Positions 34,922-48,196 of a stretch of DNA of 64,000 nucleotides are shown one piece after another. The position numbers were made by a program, and so were the translations under genes. Position 1 is the stretch's first letter; every line of letters begins with the position of its first letter. The DNA is from Lutibacter sp. A64 (GTDB lineage Bacteria > Bacteroidota > Bacteroidia > Flavobacteriales > Flavobacteriaceae): NCBI RefSeq assembly GCF_022429565.1, contig NZ_CP092487.1, positions 150,001 through 214,000 of the forward strand, written 5' to 3'. The notes under the pieces were generated by a model. It was not told where the DNA came from. It ran no database searches and worked only from the letters and a program-made list of their open reading frames with translations.

Positions 34922-36853
34922 ATGAAACGTAGAAAATTTTTTAATACCAGTGCAAAAGGAGCTTTGGCAGCAGGGTTGTTTCCCTTTTTTGGTGATATAA
35001 CTGCGCAAACATCAGAGGGAACAGATAAAAGGTTATTTAATTGGAATGAAGGTGTAGAAGGTCAAATTAAAAAGGATTTAATTAGAAAAAAAACATTAAA
35101 TGTAGATGTTGTTGTTGTAGGTGGTGGTATGTCTGGTATTTCAGCGGCTGTTTCTGCCGCTAGAAATGGAGCAAAAGTAGTTTTAGTTCAAGACAGACCA
35201 GTTTTGGGTGGAAATGCTTCAAGTGAAATGAGGGTAACTGTAAATGGAGTTCAAAATTTACAAAATAAACATAGAGTTGAAAGAGAAACAGGTATTGTTG
35301 AAGAGCTTTTAATTGAAAATTGGCATTACAACCCACAAGAATCATATCCAGTTTGGGATCACGTTTTATACAATTATGTAGTTCGTGAAAAAAATCTGAC
35401 TTTGTTGTTAAATACAACAGCAAAAGATGTTTTTATGGATGGAAATAAAATTAAATCAATAGTTTGTCGACAGCTAACTACAGAAACAGATTTTACGTTA
35501 AACGCAGCAATTTTTTGCGATTGTTCTGGAGATGGTTTAATGGCGGCTACTGCAGGAGCAGAATTTAGAATGGGAAGAGAAGGAAAAGCAGAATTTAATG
35601 AAAAATATGCTCCCGAAGACCCAGATGGTTGGGTAATGGGAGATTGCTTTATGATGATTACCAAAGATATGGGAAGGCCAGTACCATTTTATCCTCCATA
35701 TTATGCCTTGCCATTTAATGCTAAAAAAGCATTTGAAGATAAGCATAGAAAAATAAAGCAAGTAAAAGAAGGTTTTTGGTGGGTAGAATTAAGTAGTGAT
35801 ACCGATATTATTGGAGAAAGAGATGAAATTAGACATCGTTTAATGGCTCATTTTTATGGGGTTTGGGATCATATTAAAAATTCTGGAGATTTTCCAGAAG
35901 CAGCCAATATGGCCTTAGATTGGATAGGCTCAATTCCTGGAAGAAGGGAGTCTAGAAGATTTATGGGAGATTATATCTTAACAGAAGGAGACTTACTAGG
36001 AAATACTCAATTTGACGATGCAATAGCTTTTGGTGGATGGAGTTTAGATGAACATTGTCCTGGAGGAATTGAAAACCTAGATGAACCAGCTAGTTATTTT
36101 CATGCACGTTTTAGTGAAGTTTATCAAATACCATTTAGATGTTTATACTCAAAAAATATTGAAAATTTATTATTTGCAGGTAGAAATATAAGTGTATCTC
36201 ATATTGCGTTGTCTTCAACTAGAATTATAGGAACATGTTCAATGTTGGGACAAGCAGCGGGTACTGCTGCAGCAATGTGTGTTCAAAAAGGAGTAAATCC
36301 AAGAGGCTTGTATAAAAAACACATGAATCAATTGCAAGAACAATTACTTAGAGATGATTCTTATTTTCCTAATAGACCTGCTAATGATCCAATGGATAAA
36401 GCTAAAAAAGCAGACCTAATTGATGCTTCATCAACTTCTTCAGGTAATGTTAAATTATTATTAGATGGTGTTTCTAGAGATGAAATTGATAAACCTCACC
36501 ATTGGCAGTCAGATGGTTTAAATGCTGAATTACAATTAGAATGGAGAAGCCCTGTAAATTTAACAAGTGTTGAAATGAAGTTTGATACTAATTTACAACG
36601 TAAAATGATGATGCATAAAAATCCTAAAAAAAACGAAGGACAAATTTTAGAAATTCCACCAGAACTTGTAAAAAGTTTTGTGGTTGAAGCTAGAGTTAAA
36701 GGAAATTGGGAAAAATTAGGAGCGGTAGATAATAATAAAACTCGTTTGGTAAAAGTTATTTTTGACAAAATAAAAACAACTGCAGTACGAGTAAAAATTA
36801 ATGAGACTCACGGTGCTCCAAATGTTAAAATGTTTGAAATTCGTTGCTATTAA
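34922..36853 (+). CDS. Tat-exported FAD-dependent oxidoreductase
   Basis: A 643-residue protein beginning with a twin-arginine-type signal (KRRKFFNTSAKGALAAG), so it is probably exported folded with its cofactor. A Rossmann motif VVVVGGGMSGISAA lies at residues 63-76 (Gly67, 69 and 72). It is followed by VQDRPVLGGNASSEMRV and, near residue 415, LLFAGRNISVSHIALSSTR, the typical C-terminal FAD site. Residues from about 500 resemble a galactose-binding, discoidin-like beta-sandwich. This PF12831-like architecture occurs in polysaccharide loci but its reaction is unknown to me; an oxidation of a sugar hydroxyl is possible. It lies just before an FMN-binding-like protein that may be its electron partner. 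Confidence 0.78.
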   Translation: MKRRKFFNTSAKGALAAGLFPFFGDITAQTSEGTDKRLFNWNEGVEGQIKKDLIRKKTLNVDVVVVGGGMSGISAAVSAARNGAKVVLVQDRPVLGGNASSEMRVTVNGVQNLQNKHRVERETGIVEELLIENWHYNPQESYPVWDHVLYNYVVREKNLTLLLNTTAKDVFMDGNKIKSIVCRQLTTETDFTLNAAIFCDCSGDGLMAATAGAEFRMGREGKAEFNEKYAPEDPDGWVMGDCFMMITKDMGRPVPFYPPYYALPFNAKKAFEDKHRKIKQVKEGFWWVELSSDTDIIGERDEIRHRLMAHFYGVWDHIKNSGDFPEAANMALDWIGSIPGRRESRRFMGDYILTEGDLLGNTQFDDAIAFGGWSLDEHCPGGIENLDEPASYFHARFSEVYQIPFRCLYSKNIENLLFAGRNISVSHIALSSTRIIGTCSMLGQAAGTAAAMCVQKGVNPRGLYKKHMNQLQEQLLRDDSYFPNRPANDPMDKAKKADLIDASSTSSGNVKLLLDGVSRDEIDKPHHWQSDGLNAELQLEWRSPVNLTSVEMKFDTNLQRKMMMHKNPKKNEGQILEIPPELVKSFVVEARVKGNWEKLGAVDNNKTRLVKVIFDKIKTTAVRVKINETHGAPNVKMFEIRCY

Positions 36854-36866
36854 TTAAGATAACTAT

Positions 36867-37999
36867 ATGAATATTGGTTTTAAATTTTTTCTTATAGTTG
36901 TTTCACTTTGGATTCTTTATCAAAATAGCGATACTAATTTAAAAAAAAAACAACTAAAATTACACACGAGGTTAAAGTACACCATCCTGGAAAAGGGATA
37001 GATAATATAGCGCAAGTTCAATTAATTGAAATTCAAAATAATAAAGGACTGTCTATAGAATTTTATATGGATGTAAAATCTGTAATTTGTTTAGAAAATG
37101 TATGTAAAGTAATACCTGTAAGGGTTTATTGGAATAATTTGGGGCAATACTTAAAATATGAATTGAATGAAGGTGCTACTTTAGAAAAATATGAAGCAGA
37201 TTTATTTGAAAAAGAAGATTATATAAAATTACATGCTATTTTATTAAATGAAAATTCACCTTTTAAAAGTGTGCAAGTAGATGAAATTTTAAAAGTAACT
37301 GACGAAAGTCATAATGAAGTTGATGCAGTTTCAGGTGCAACGGCATTAGATTTAAATGAAGAAGATACGGTTAAAGGAGCAGCCTTAACTTGTTATACTT
37401 TATGGCATTGGACACATGGAGATATTCAATCAATAATTAGAAATATCACAGGTTTATCTTGTAAATCAAAAGATTTTAAGTCTTTTTTAAAAGATGATGA
37501 TGTAAAATTAAAATTATTTTCAATAGAACAATTAGTAGCTACTAATTTCTATAAAAAAGATGTAACAGAAACTGTAATTAAAGAAACTATAAAAAATCCT
37601 ACTTTAACAAAAGCTTCAATTAACTATTTAGAGAATGCTTCAAAAAATATATATTTATCAGCTTCATTAAGGTTAATTAAGAAGGGAACTAATTTACAGA
37701 AAATATTGGTTTTAAATTCTTTATTAAATACTAAAAAGGAGATTTCTAAAAGTTATTTAGATGAATTGAGCAATGAAGCTTCTGGTTTAAATTCATTTCA
37801 AGAAGTATCATTATTTTTAAAATTAATGAGAATTAAAAATTCAAATTCAAAAAAAGTGAAACAAAATGTATTTCCTTTACTTAAACAAGATTTTATTATA
37901 GGAAGAAATGTTTACTGGTTTTTAAAAGAACAGAAACTTAATAAGGATGAAATTATTATCCTGAATGAATTTCAAAAACAATATAAAAATGAATTGTAA
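36867..37999 (+). CDS. FMN-binding-like redox protein, frameshifted at A10
   Basis: An open frame starting at 37067 encodes 310 residues, but its reading continues upstream in frame through KITHEVKVHHPGKGIDNIAQ. That extension joins, across a run of ten A at 36941-36950, a frame beginning at ATG 36867 with a signal-like segment (MNIGFKFFLIVVSLWIL). One extra A, or a minus-1 slip, would yield a single product of about 377 residues. The block DAVSGATALDL near the middle resembles FMN-binding domains of RnfG/NqrC/NosR type, and CLENVC is a close pair of cysteines. The C-terminus looks helical. It starts 13 bases after the FAD oxidoreductase. The function is inferred from the neighbour; the FMN call is moderate. 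Confidence 0.6.
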
Positions 38000-38032
38000 C
38001 AGAATAAATAACAGTATTTAAATAAAATAAAA

Positions 38033-39574
38033 ATGAAAATTAATTATTTAAAATTTTTTGTAGTAGCCCTTTTTGTTAGTCTATTTTTTTCTTGTGCACC
38101 TAAAACAGAAAGCAAGATAGTAGAAACTAAAAAACCAAATATTTTATGGATAATAGCAGAGGATTTATCACCTTTTATGGGGTGTTATGGAGATACAATA
38201 AATAAAGGTCATACGCCAGTAATAGATGAGTTGGCTTCTGAAGGAGTTTTGTTTAAAAGAGCTTATTCCACTGCACCAGTATGTTCTGCTGCAAGGTCTG
38301 CTTTTATAACTGGTAAAATGCAAACTACAACAGGGACACACAACCATAGATCTAATAGATTTACTAATGGAGAAGTGGTTCCAGAAAATTTACAAATTAA
38401 GTTACCAGAAGGAATGAAAACAATTCCAGAATTAATGAAAGAAGCTGGCTATTTTACATTTAATAGTGGTAAAGATGATTACAATTTTCATTATGATAGA
38501 AGGGCTATGTATGATGTTGGAACTAAAGAAGATTATGTTGCAGGAATGAATGGATGGCAAGGTAATTTTGCTATTGATTATATGACGGTAAAAGATTACG
38601 TATGGAATTCTCGCACAGATAAAAACCAACCGTGGTTTGGTCAGGTTCAAATAATGGGAGGGAAAAAAGATGCAAAATATGTACGTGAAGGTGAAGAATT
38701 GGCAATTAACGATGTTCCATTACCTCCATATTTTCCAAATATTCCATCACAACGCAAAGCTTGGACAGAACATTATAATGCCAATAGAGGATCTGATGTT
38801 ACTGTAGAAAAGATATTAAAACAATTAGAAGAAGATGGTGAATTAGAAAATACAATTATATTTTTCTTTTCAGACCACGGAAGTCCTTCATCATTACGTC
38901 ATAAGCAATTTTGTTATGAAGGAGGAATGTTAGTACCTTTAATGATTAAAGGAAATCACCCAGAATTAAAAGCTGGACTTGTTAGAAATGATTTAGTTTC
39001 TTTACTAGATGTATCAGCAACAACCTTAGCAATGGGAGGAGCAAAAATGCCTGATTATTTAGACGGACAAGATTTGTTTGCTTCAGATTATAAAGCTCCT
39101 AAATATGTAGTTGGAGCTAGAGATAGATGCGATTATACTATAGATAGAATTAGAACTGTAGTCTCAGAAAAGTACAGATATATCAGAAATTATTTTCCTG
39201 AAAGACCTATGATGCAAGCTGGTTATAGAGATAATAAACCTATTGTAAAAGATTTAAAGAAACTACACGAAGAAGGAAAGTTAACTCCATATCAAGATAA
39301 ACACTGGTTTGGCGTAAGACCTACTGAAGAATTTTATGATTTAAATGAAGATCCAGATCAAATGAATAATTTAGCTGGCAACCCTGAATATGCAGAGGTA
39401 TTGAAAGAACATAGAGAATATTTAGAAAATTGGATTAAAGAAACTGATGATCAAGGGCAATATCCAGAAGCTTCAGCTCAATTAAAAGCAACATATGATA
39501 TGTGGAAAGATCGCCCACGTTTTAAAAATGCAAAAATTAATCCAGAGTACGATCAATTTAAAACAGAAGAATAA
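38033..39574 (+). CDS. Sulfatase 3 (type S1, formylglycine), lipoprotein
   Basis: A 513-residue lipoprotein sulfatase (lipobox Cys21 in FFSCAP). The metal site NILWIIAEDLSPFMGCYG is followed by the catalytic Cys84 in APVCSAARSAF, a CxAxR motif with Ala in place of Pro. A further block FFFSDHGSPSSL near residue 280 has the metal-binding Asp-His. The blocks THNHRSN and IAEDLSP recur almost identically in sulfatase 7 at 51469, so the two are related subfamily members. It starts 33 bases after the FMN-binding-like gene and is followed at 61 bases by the second GH150-like gene. Which sulfate it removes is not visible. Confidence 0.9.
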   Translation: MKINYLKFFVVALFVSLFFSCAPKTESKIVETKKPNILWIIAEDLSPFMGCYGDTINKGHTPVIDELASEGVLFKRAYSTAPVCSAARSAFITGKMQTTTGTHNHRSNRFTNGEVVPENLQIKLPEGMKTIPELMKEAGYFTFNSGKDDYNFHYDRRAMYDVGTKEDYVAGMNGWQGNFAIDYMTVKDYVWNSRTDKNQPWFGQVQIMGGKKDAKYVREGEELAINDVPLPPYFPNIPSQRKAWTEHYNANRGSDVTVEKILKQLEEDGELENTIIFFFSDHGSPSSLRHKQFCYEGGMLVPLMIKGNHPELKAGLVRNDLVSLLDVSATTLAMGGAKMPDYLDGQDLFASDYKAPKYVVGARDRCDYTIDRIRTVVSEKYRYIRNYFPERPMMQAGYRDNKPIVKDLKKLHEEGKLTPYQDKHWFGVRPTEEFYDLNEDPDQMNNLAGNPEYAEVLKEHREYLENWIKETDDQGQYPEASAQLKATYDMWKDRPRFKNAKINPEYDQFKTEE

Positions 39575-39635
39575 TTCTAATTTTCGGAATAGTATTTGAC
39601 TTACTCAATTTGTTACAAACACTTAAGATTCTAAA

Positions 39636-42278
39636 ATGAATAAAATAAATAGTTTTTTTATAGTATTGCTTATTTCAATTTCAAGTTTTGCACAAAGCTT
39701 TTCTATTGATGGAAGTGCCATTAGAAGTACTATAACAGCAAACGTTAATAATAAAACCGTATTGTATATTTCAGAATTGGAAGGAGGTTTATCTTCCTAT
39801 ACAATGAATGGAGAAAAACGTTGGACTATTCCAACACAAACACCAGCAGTTTTATTTGAAATTGTTGCAGCAGATGTTAATGGTGATGAAAATGAAGATG
39901 TAATTGCCGCTAGTGGAGATGGGACTATTTATTGTTATGGTAGTACAGGTAAATTACTTTGGAAATTCACTTCAAACCACAAAATTCGTTTTAATGAAGT
40001 AGCTGTTGTAAATAATGGAAAAATACAAATTTTTGCAGGTGGAAATGATTATAATTTATACGAATTAAATGCAGATGGAAAATTAGTTTCAACAACTAAG
40101 GTTGAAGGAGTTTTTAGAAAAATTGAAGCAGGAAATTTTATAGAAGCTAATAAGCAATCATTGTTTGTTATGACCTACAATCACGATAAATTTCGTTGGG
40201 AGTTTATGGGGTTTTTAAATCCTGAAACAAAAGAAATAATAAAAAGTGTTTCAATTAAAGAAAAACAGTTGAAAGATTTGAGAAAAGCAATGGTTACGGA
40301 TATTTCAATTGCTGATATAAATAACGATAATAAGGATGATGTGTTGTTTTTTGCAGACATTTCCTTTACGCCGTTTATGATGGCGTTAGATTCAGAATTT
40401 AATGTATTAGCTCAGTTTAAAGCTACCAGAAAAGAAATACAACGTTATGGACATTCACAAGGAACTTATTTGCCAAATAGTAAGGAAATAGTTTTTAAAC
40501 ATGGAGGTATTTTATTTGTGTTGGATGCTGAAGGAAATTTACTTCAACAAGCAGGAAAAAGATATGGAAGTATGGTTTTTAACGATTTCACTTTTGAATC
40601 TACATCAAATAAATTAATTGCCTCAGGTGAAGTTGACGGTGGTAATGCCTTATATTTTTATAATTTAAATGACAAAAAATGGTGGGAAACCTCTTTTGAA
40701 AAAGAAGGTAGAATGTTAGAGGTTGAAGAGAATTTAAATACACTATATCAACAAACTTTAAAATTTACACCTCCTAGTTATCAAAAAAAATCGAAGAAGG
40801 ATTGGGTAATGATTACTTCTAAAGAAATTGACCCTCAAGTAGAAAAGCTGAAAGGACAAGATATAAAATTTGTAATTCAAAAAGCACCAAAGGAAAGTAC
40901 AGACCGTTCTCATTTGGTTGAAGTTATGGGAGACGTTGCTTTAAAAAAAGATAAACGTGGTAAATATTTAGATTCTAGGGAAGATATTGTTGAAATGGCT
41001 AAAGATTACGAAAAACAAGGGCAACCTTTTACTTTTTGGGCAGGACATGGAAATGATCCTTTTTATATTCAAATTGAAACATTGGAGCAAATTTTAGAAG
41101 TGGCTCCAAATACTTGTTATGGTTTTGTATATGCTGAAATGGCAGATGTTGAAGATCCTAGAGTTAAATATTTTGTAAATGAATATATGCCTCGTTTGGC
41201 AAAAGCCATTCGAAAAAATAACAGAGCAAAATTATATTTTAGATATAAAAATATGTTTTGGGCAGCAACTTCGCATTTACCACTTTGGAAAGATATGTTT
41301 TTTTCGGGAAAATATAGCGATATTTTAGTGCCAGCTTCAGAAGATACAAGCAATAGAACGCAAGATTTAAATTTAGTTGGAAGAGTAGGAATGCATTCAG
41401 GAGGTTATGTTAATGATTATGCTATGCGTTTGGTAGATGATAATCCTACAAGCTGGAGACCTTTAACTCCAGGAGGTCAAAATTCTATTTCTCCATATTT
41501 AAGACAAGGTGTAATTATGGCGGCTTACGGTGCACGTTATGGAGTAATTGTAGATAATAATTTTACTGAAGAACCAGGTCTTAATGTGTTATTTGCTTTA
41601 ATGAAATCTGGAGTGCTTCCAATTGTAGAGCCAGAAAATATTCAATCAATCGGTACCTGGCATTTAATAAAAAATGTAGATGAAAAATTGATTCATTCAG
41701 TAGACAATCATCATAATTTAAAACAATACAATTCAGATGATGTAAATGCAGTGTTTTCTTTAAGTCAAATGCATTGGGCTGGTGCAAGTATTCCAGAATA
41801 TGATTTCTCAAATGCTGCTTTAGGTGTAAAATACAGATGGTTAAATTATATGCCAGAAATGCCATACGGTATGGTTCCTGTAGCACCAATAGAATCTAAA
41901 GAAAATTTGCAAAAAAAGAATATTTCTTATGTTGTTTCTAATGCTAAAGTTGGGTTTGACGGGGAAGCTGAAATTCCTGCAAATCAATTTGGTGAAGTTA
42001 TAAAAGCAACTGTTGAAAAAGGAGAGAAAACCTTGCCTATTATAGTTAAAGGAGCTTCGTGGTCAGTTATTAAATTAGATAAAAATCATTCACGATTAAT
42101 TATAGTAGATCCTGGGTATATTTCGCCTAAAGAAAGAGTAGTAACTGTTACATTTCAAAATAATAAACCTAAATCTGTTGTAGACATTTTAAGTAACGAA
42201 GATTTAGAAGTGAAGAATAATTTAATGAGAGTAAAAGTTCCGGCTGGTTCAATGCGGTTTTTAGATATTGCCTATTAG
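39636..42278 (+). CDS. Second putative lambda-carrageenase-like (GH150-like) enzyme
   Basis: An 880-residue secreted protein, paralogous to the one at 20954. A signal peptide runs to about residue 19. Propeller repeats follow (ADVNGDENEDVIAASGDGTIYCYG, shown only in part here: ADVNGDENEDVIAA and GDGTIYCYGSTGKLLWKF). The C-terminal domain carries FWAGHGNDPFY (residues 467-477), YFRYKNMFWAATSH and the terminal VKVPAGSMRFLDIAY. The AGHGNDP block and the propeller-linker plan are shared with the first copy, but the rest is clearly divergent, so the two may differ in chain position or sulfation preference. GH150 membership is from recall of the family architecture and not certain. It ends before a strong hairpin. 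Confidence 0.6.
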   Translation: MNKINSFFIVLLISISSFAQSFSIDGSAIRSTITANVNNKTVLYISELEGGLSSYTMNGEKRWTIPTQTPAVLFEIVAADVNGDENEDVIAASGDGTIYCYGSTGKLLWKFTSNHKIRFNEVAVVNNGKIQIFAGGNDYNLYELNADGKLVSTTKVEGVFRKIEAGNFIEANKQSLFVMTYNHDKFRWEFMGFLNPETKEIIKSVSIKEKQLKDLRKAMVTDISIADINNDNKDDVLFFADISFTPFMMALDSEFNVLAQFKATRKEIQRYGHSQGTYLPNSKEIVFKHGGILFVLDAEGNLLQQAGKRYGSMVFNDFTFESTSNKLIASGEVDGGNALYFYNLNDKKWWETSFEKEGRMLEVEENLNTLYQQTLKFTPPSYQKKSKKDWVMITSKEIDPQVEKLKGQDIKFVIQKAPKESTDRSHLVEVMGDVALKKDKRGKYLDSREDIVEMAKDYEKQGQPFTFWAGHGNDPFYIQIETLEQILEVAPNTCYGFVYAEMADVEDPRVKYFVNEYMPRLAKAIRKNNRAKLYFRYKNMFWAATSHLPLWKDMFFSGKYSDILVPASEDTSNRTQDLNLVGRVGMHSGGYVNDYAMRLVDDNPTSWRPLTPGGQNSISPYLRQGVIMAAYGARYGVIVDNNFTEEPGLNVLFALMKSGVLPIVEPENIQSIGTWHLIKNVDEKLIHSVDNHHNLKQYNSDDVNAVFSLSQMHWAGASIPEYDFSNAALGVKYRWLNYMPEMPYGMVPVAPIESKENLQKKNISYVVSNAKVGFDGEAEIPANQFGEVIKATVEKGEKTLPIIVKGASWSVIKLDKNHSRLIIVDPGYISPKERVVTVTFQNNKPKSVVDILSNEDLEVKNNLMRVKVPAGSMRFLDIAY

Positions 42279-42305
42279 TATTTAATTGATTTATTGATAA
42301 TATTT

Positions 42306-42345
42306 ATATCGAGGATTTTTTTGAAAGGTCCTCGATATTTATTTT
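42306..42345 (+). terminator. Rho-independent terminator after second GH150-like gene
   Basis: ATATCGAGGA at 42306-42315 pairs perfectly with TCCTCGATAT at 42329-42338 around a 13-base loop, followed by a T-rich tract. It closes the transcription unit that ends at 42278. Confidence 0.88.
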
Positions 42346-42449
42346 ATAGAGATATTAAAACAAATTAAATTTAACGGTAAAGGTAATATATACTGAAATA
42401 AAGGTAAATTTAACTAATTGCAAAATAGAACAAAATGCTTATTTTGTAA

Positions 42450-45773
<3,324 letters not shown>

Positions 45774-45924
45774 TTTTAGTATCAATATAACACGGTTTAT
45801 ATTTTAATAGATAAATTTAAGATATCAGTAGATTTTTATTTATAGTGACATATTTGAAACTATGAACTACATTTTATTTAAAAGATATAGTGTTATTTGG
45901 TATTATAATTGTAAAAAGGTAATA

Positions 45925-47325
45925 ATGAAAAAATATTTAATTGTACTGATTTTATTAGTGAATGTTTTTGTTGGTTTAGCACAAGAAAAACCAAATGTAT
46001 TATTAATCATGGTAGATGATATGAATGATTGGGTGGGAGCGTTTGAAGGAAATCAACAAGCAATTACACCTAATATTGATAAATTAGCCGAAAAGAGTAT
46101 TGTTTTTAAAAATTCTTATTGTTCAGCAGCATTGTGTAACCCTTCAAGAACAAGCATGTTAACAGGTTACAATCCTTCAACAACAGGGGTTTATGGGAAT
46201 AATGAAGTTTTTAGAGAAATGGAAGGTTTTGAAAATACGATTACTTTACCACAATACTTTGAACAAAATGGTTATAGTACAGCTGCTGCAGGTAAAATAT
46301 TTCATAATGCTAGAGGGGGTAAAGAAGAACCAAAACATGGAAGTGATCCAGGGTCATTTCAAGTAGAACGTATTGGAAATGCTGGTACGGTATATCCAGA
46401 TGCTAAAGATAGACATTCACATGGCTTAAATTTAAAAGAATATGGCGTAAAAGGATCGTTTTTAAGATCTTTTGATTGGTATGGCACTGATACAACAGAT
46501 GAAGAAAATAACGATTGGAAATCAGCTGAGTTTTGTGCAGATTATATAAATCAAGAACATGAAAAGCCATTTTTTGTAGCTTGTGGTATTTTTAAACCTC
46601 ATTTACCGTGGTATGCTCCAAAAAAATATTTTGATCTTTATAATTTAGATGAAATTCAATTGCCAGAAGTTTTAGAAAATGATTTAGCAGATGTTGGTAG
46701 AATGGGGAATAATATGGTGAAAAAAGGTGTTCATAAGGCTGTTTTAGATACTAATAAATGGAAAGAAGCTGTTAGAGCCTATTTAGCAAATATTTCTTTT
46801 GCAGATGCTTGTATAGGAGAGTTATTAAATTCATTAAATAAAAGTCCTTACGCAACAAATACAATTGTTGTTTTAATGGGAGATCACGGTTGGCATTTAG
46901 GAGAAAAAGAACATTGGTCTAAAAATGTACTCTGGGAACGAGCAGCCAAAACTCCATTATTAATTTTTGATCCAAGAAATAAAGAATCTGGTGTAAGTAC
47001 TAAAATTGTATCTTTAATAGATGTTTACCCTACTTTAATTGATTTATGTGGGTTACCAGCTAAAGATGATTTAGATGGTAAAAGTATTAAAACATTACTA
47101 AATAATCCAAATAACAAATGGAATGAAGTAGCACTGACTTCTAAAGCAGTAGAGATGCATTCTTTAAGAAGTGAACACTATAGATATACGGTTTATCCAG
47201 ATGGTTTTGAAGAATTATATAACCATACCATTGATCCAAATGAATGGACAAATATTGCGAATGATAAAGCAAATGAAGTGATACTTCAACGTTTTAGAAA
47301 AATATTGAAGAAAAAATTAAAATAG
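45925..47325 (+). CDS. Sulfatase 4 (type S1, iduronate-2-sulfatase-like)
   Basis: A sulfatase of about 466 residues. The start at 45925 (MKKYLIVLILLVN) gives a clean signal peptide ending at GLAQ; the upstream ATG at 45862 adds 21 residues without purpose. The metal site is NVLLIMVDDMNDWVGAF and the catalytic cysteine is Cys71 in AALCNPSRTSM (CxPxR). The blocks AAGKIFHN, ACGIFKPHLPWYAP and LMGDHGWHLGE are typical of the iduronate-2-sulfatase-like subfamily (S1_7). In this locus it most likely acts on a galactose sulfate. It follows the LacZ-type gene and precedes the broken esterase by six bases. Confidence 0.9.
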   Translation: MKKYLIVLILLVNVFVGLAQEKPNVLLIMVDDMNDWVGAFEGNQQAITPNIDKLAEKSIVFKNSYCSAALCNPSRTSMLTGYNPSTTGVYGNNEVFREMEGFENTITLPQYFEQNGYSTAAAGKIFHNARGGKEEPKHGSDPGSFQVERIGNAGTVYPDAKDRHSHGLNLKEYGVKGSFLRSFDWYGTDTTDEENNDWKSAEFCADYINQEHEKPFFVACGIFKPHLPWYAPKKYFDLYNLDEIQLPEVLENDLADVGRMGNNMVKKGVHKAVLDTNKWKEAVRAYLANISFADACIGELLNSLNKSPYATNTIVVLMGDHGWHLGEKEHWSKNVLWERAAKTPLLIFDPRNKESGVSTKIVSLIDVYPTLIDLCGLPAKDDLDGKSIKTLLNNPNNKWNEVALTSKAVEMHSLRSEHYRYTVYPDGFEELYNHTIDPNEWTNIANDKANEVILQRFRKILKKKLK

Positions 47326-47331
47326 TAACTA

Positions 47332-48196
47332 ATGAAATATTTAATATTTTTAGTACTTATCACCCTTATAGTTTTTCACAAAATAAAGATGTTTATGTTG
47401 TTTTATTAGCAGGGCAAAGTAATATGGCGGTCATGGAAATTATGAAATTTTAGATAATTCAGTAAAAGCAAGAATTGAAAAAGTAGCAGATAGAGTGTTG
47501 TTAAGTACTTCGGACAATCCTAAAATAGCACCAAAACCACTTTCATATTATACTATAGAATCTGAAAAATACGATTTTAATAAGCATTTTGGTCCAGAAA
47601 TATTTATAGGCTTAACATTGGCTGAAGCAAATCCAAATCAAGAATATTTATTAATAAAAAAGGCTGTTGGAGGAACATCATTATATGGTGCTTGGAGCGC
47701 AAATTGGATTGAAGAAAAAGCTGATTTTGCAGAACGTGGTTCTAGAAAACAACAACAATTATTTCAAGCTCATTTACAATTAATTGATAATAACTTAAAA
47801 AGGTTGATTTTAGAAGGTAAATCATATAAGATTTTAGGTTTGGTTTGGATGCAAGGTGAAAGCGATACCAACAAAGAAATTACAGCTTTAAGCTACAAAG
47901 AAAATCTTCAAAATTTAATAAAAGGGTACAGAAGCCATCTAAATATAGAAAATTTACCATTTGTAATTGGTCAGGTAAACCCACTACCAAGAAAATTTAA
48001 AGAAGGCCCAGCTATGGTTAGAGATGCTATGGAACAAGTTTCGAATTCAGATGATACCATTGAGATTGTTAAGACTTCAACAGATAAAAACTGGAATGAT
48101 TTTCCAAAACATTCCGATAATTTACATTACAATACCGAAGGTCAAAAACGTTTAGGAACTGCTTTTGCAAATAAAATTATTACTTTAAATATATAG
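47332..48196 (+). pseudogene. SASA-domain esterase with two single-base losses
   Basis: A paralog of the esterase at 27886, broken in two places. An ATG at 47332 gives a signal-like start (MKYLIFLVLITLIVF). At a five-T run near 47372-47376 the frame must change by one base to continue as SQNKDVYVVLLAGQSNMA. At 47429-47431, where GCGG should read GCGGG, a second one-base loss moves the frame again to GHGNYEILDNSVKARIEKV and on to an open frame from 47495 to 48196. The nucleophile block and the later GPEIFIGLTLAE, VGGTSLYGAWS and DNLHYN blocks are otherwise intact. Both lesions are one base short in homopolymers, so sequencing error is a real possibility; otherwise it is a recent pseudogene. 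Confidence 0.8.

Noticed and set aside
35374..35761. Overlapping minus-strand frames inside the FAD oxidoreductase
   Set aside because: The plus-strand protein has a clear flavin motif and signal; the antisense frames are unstructured.
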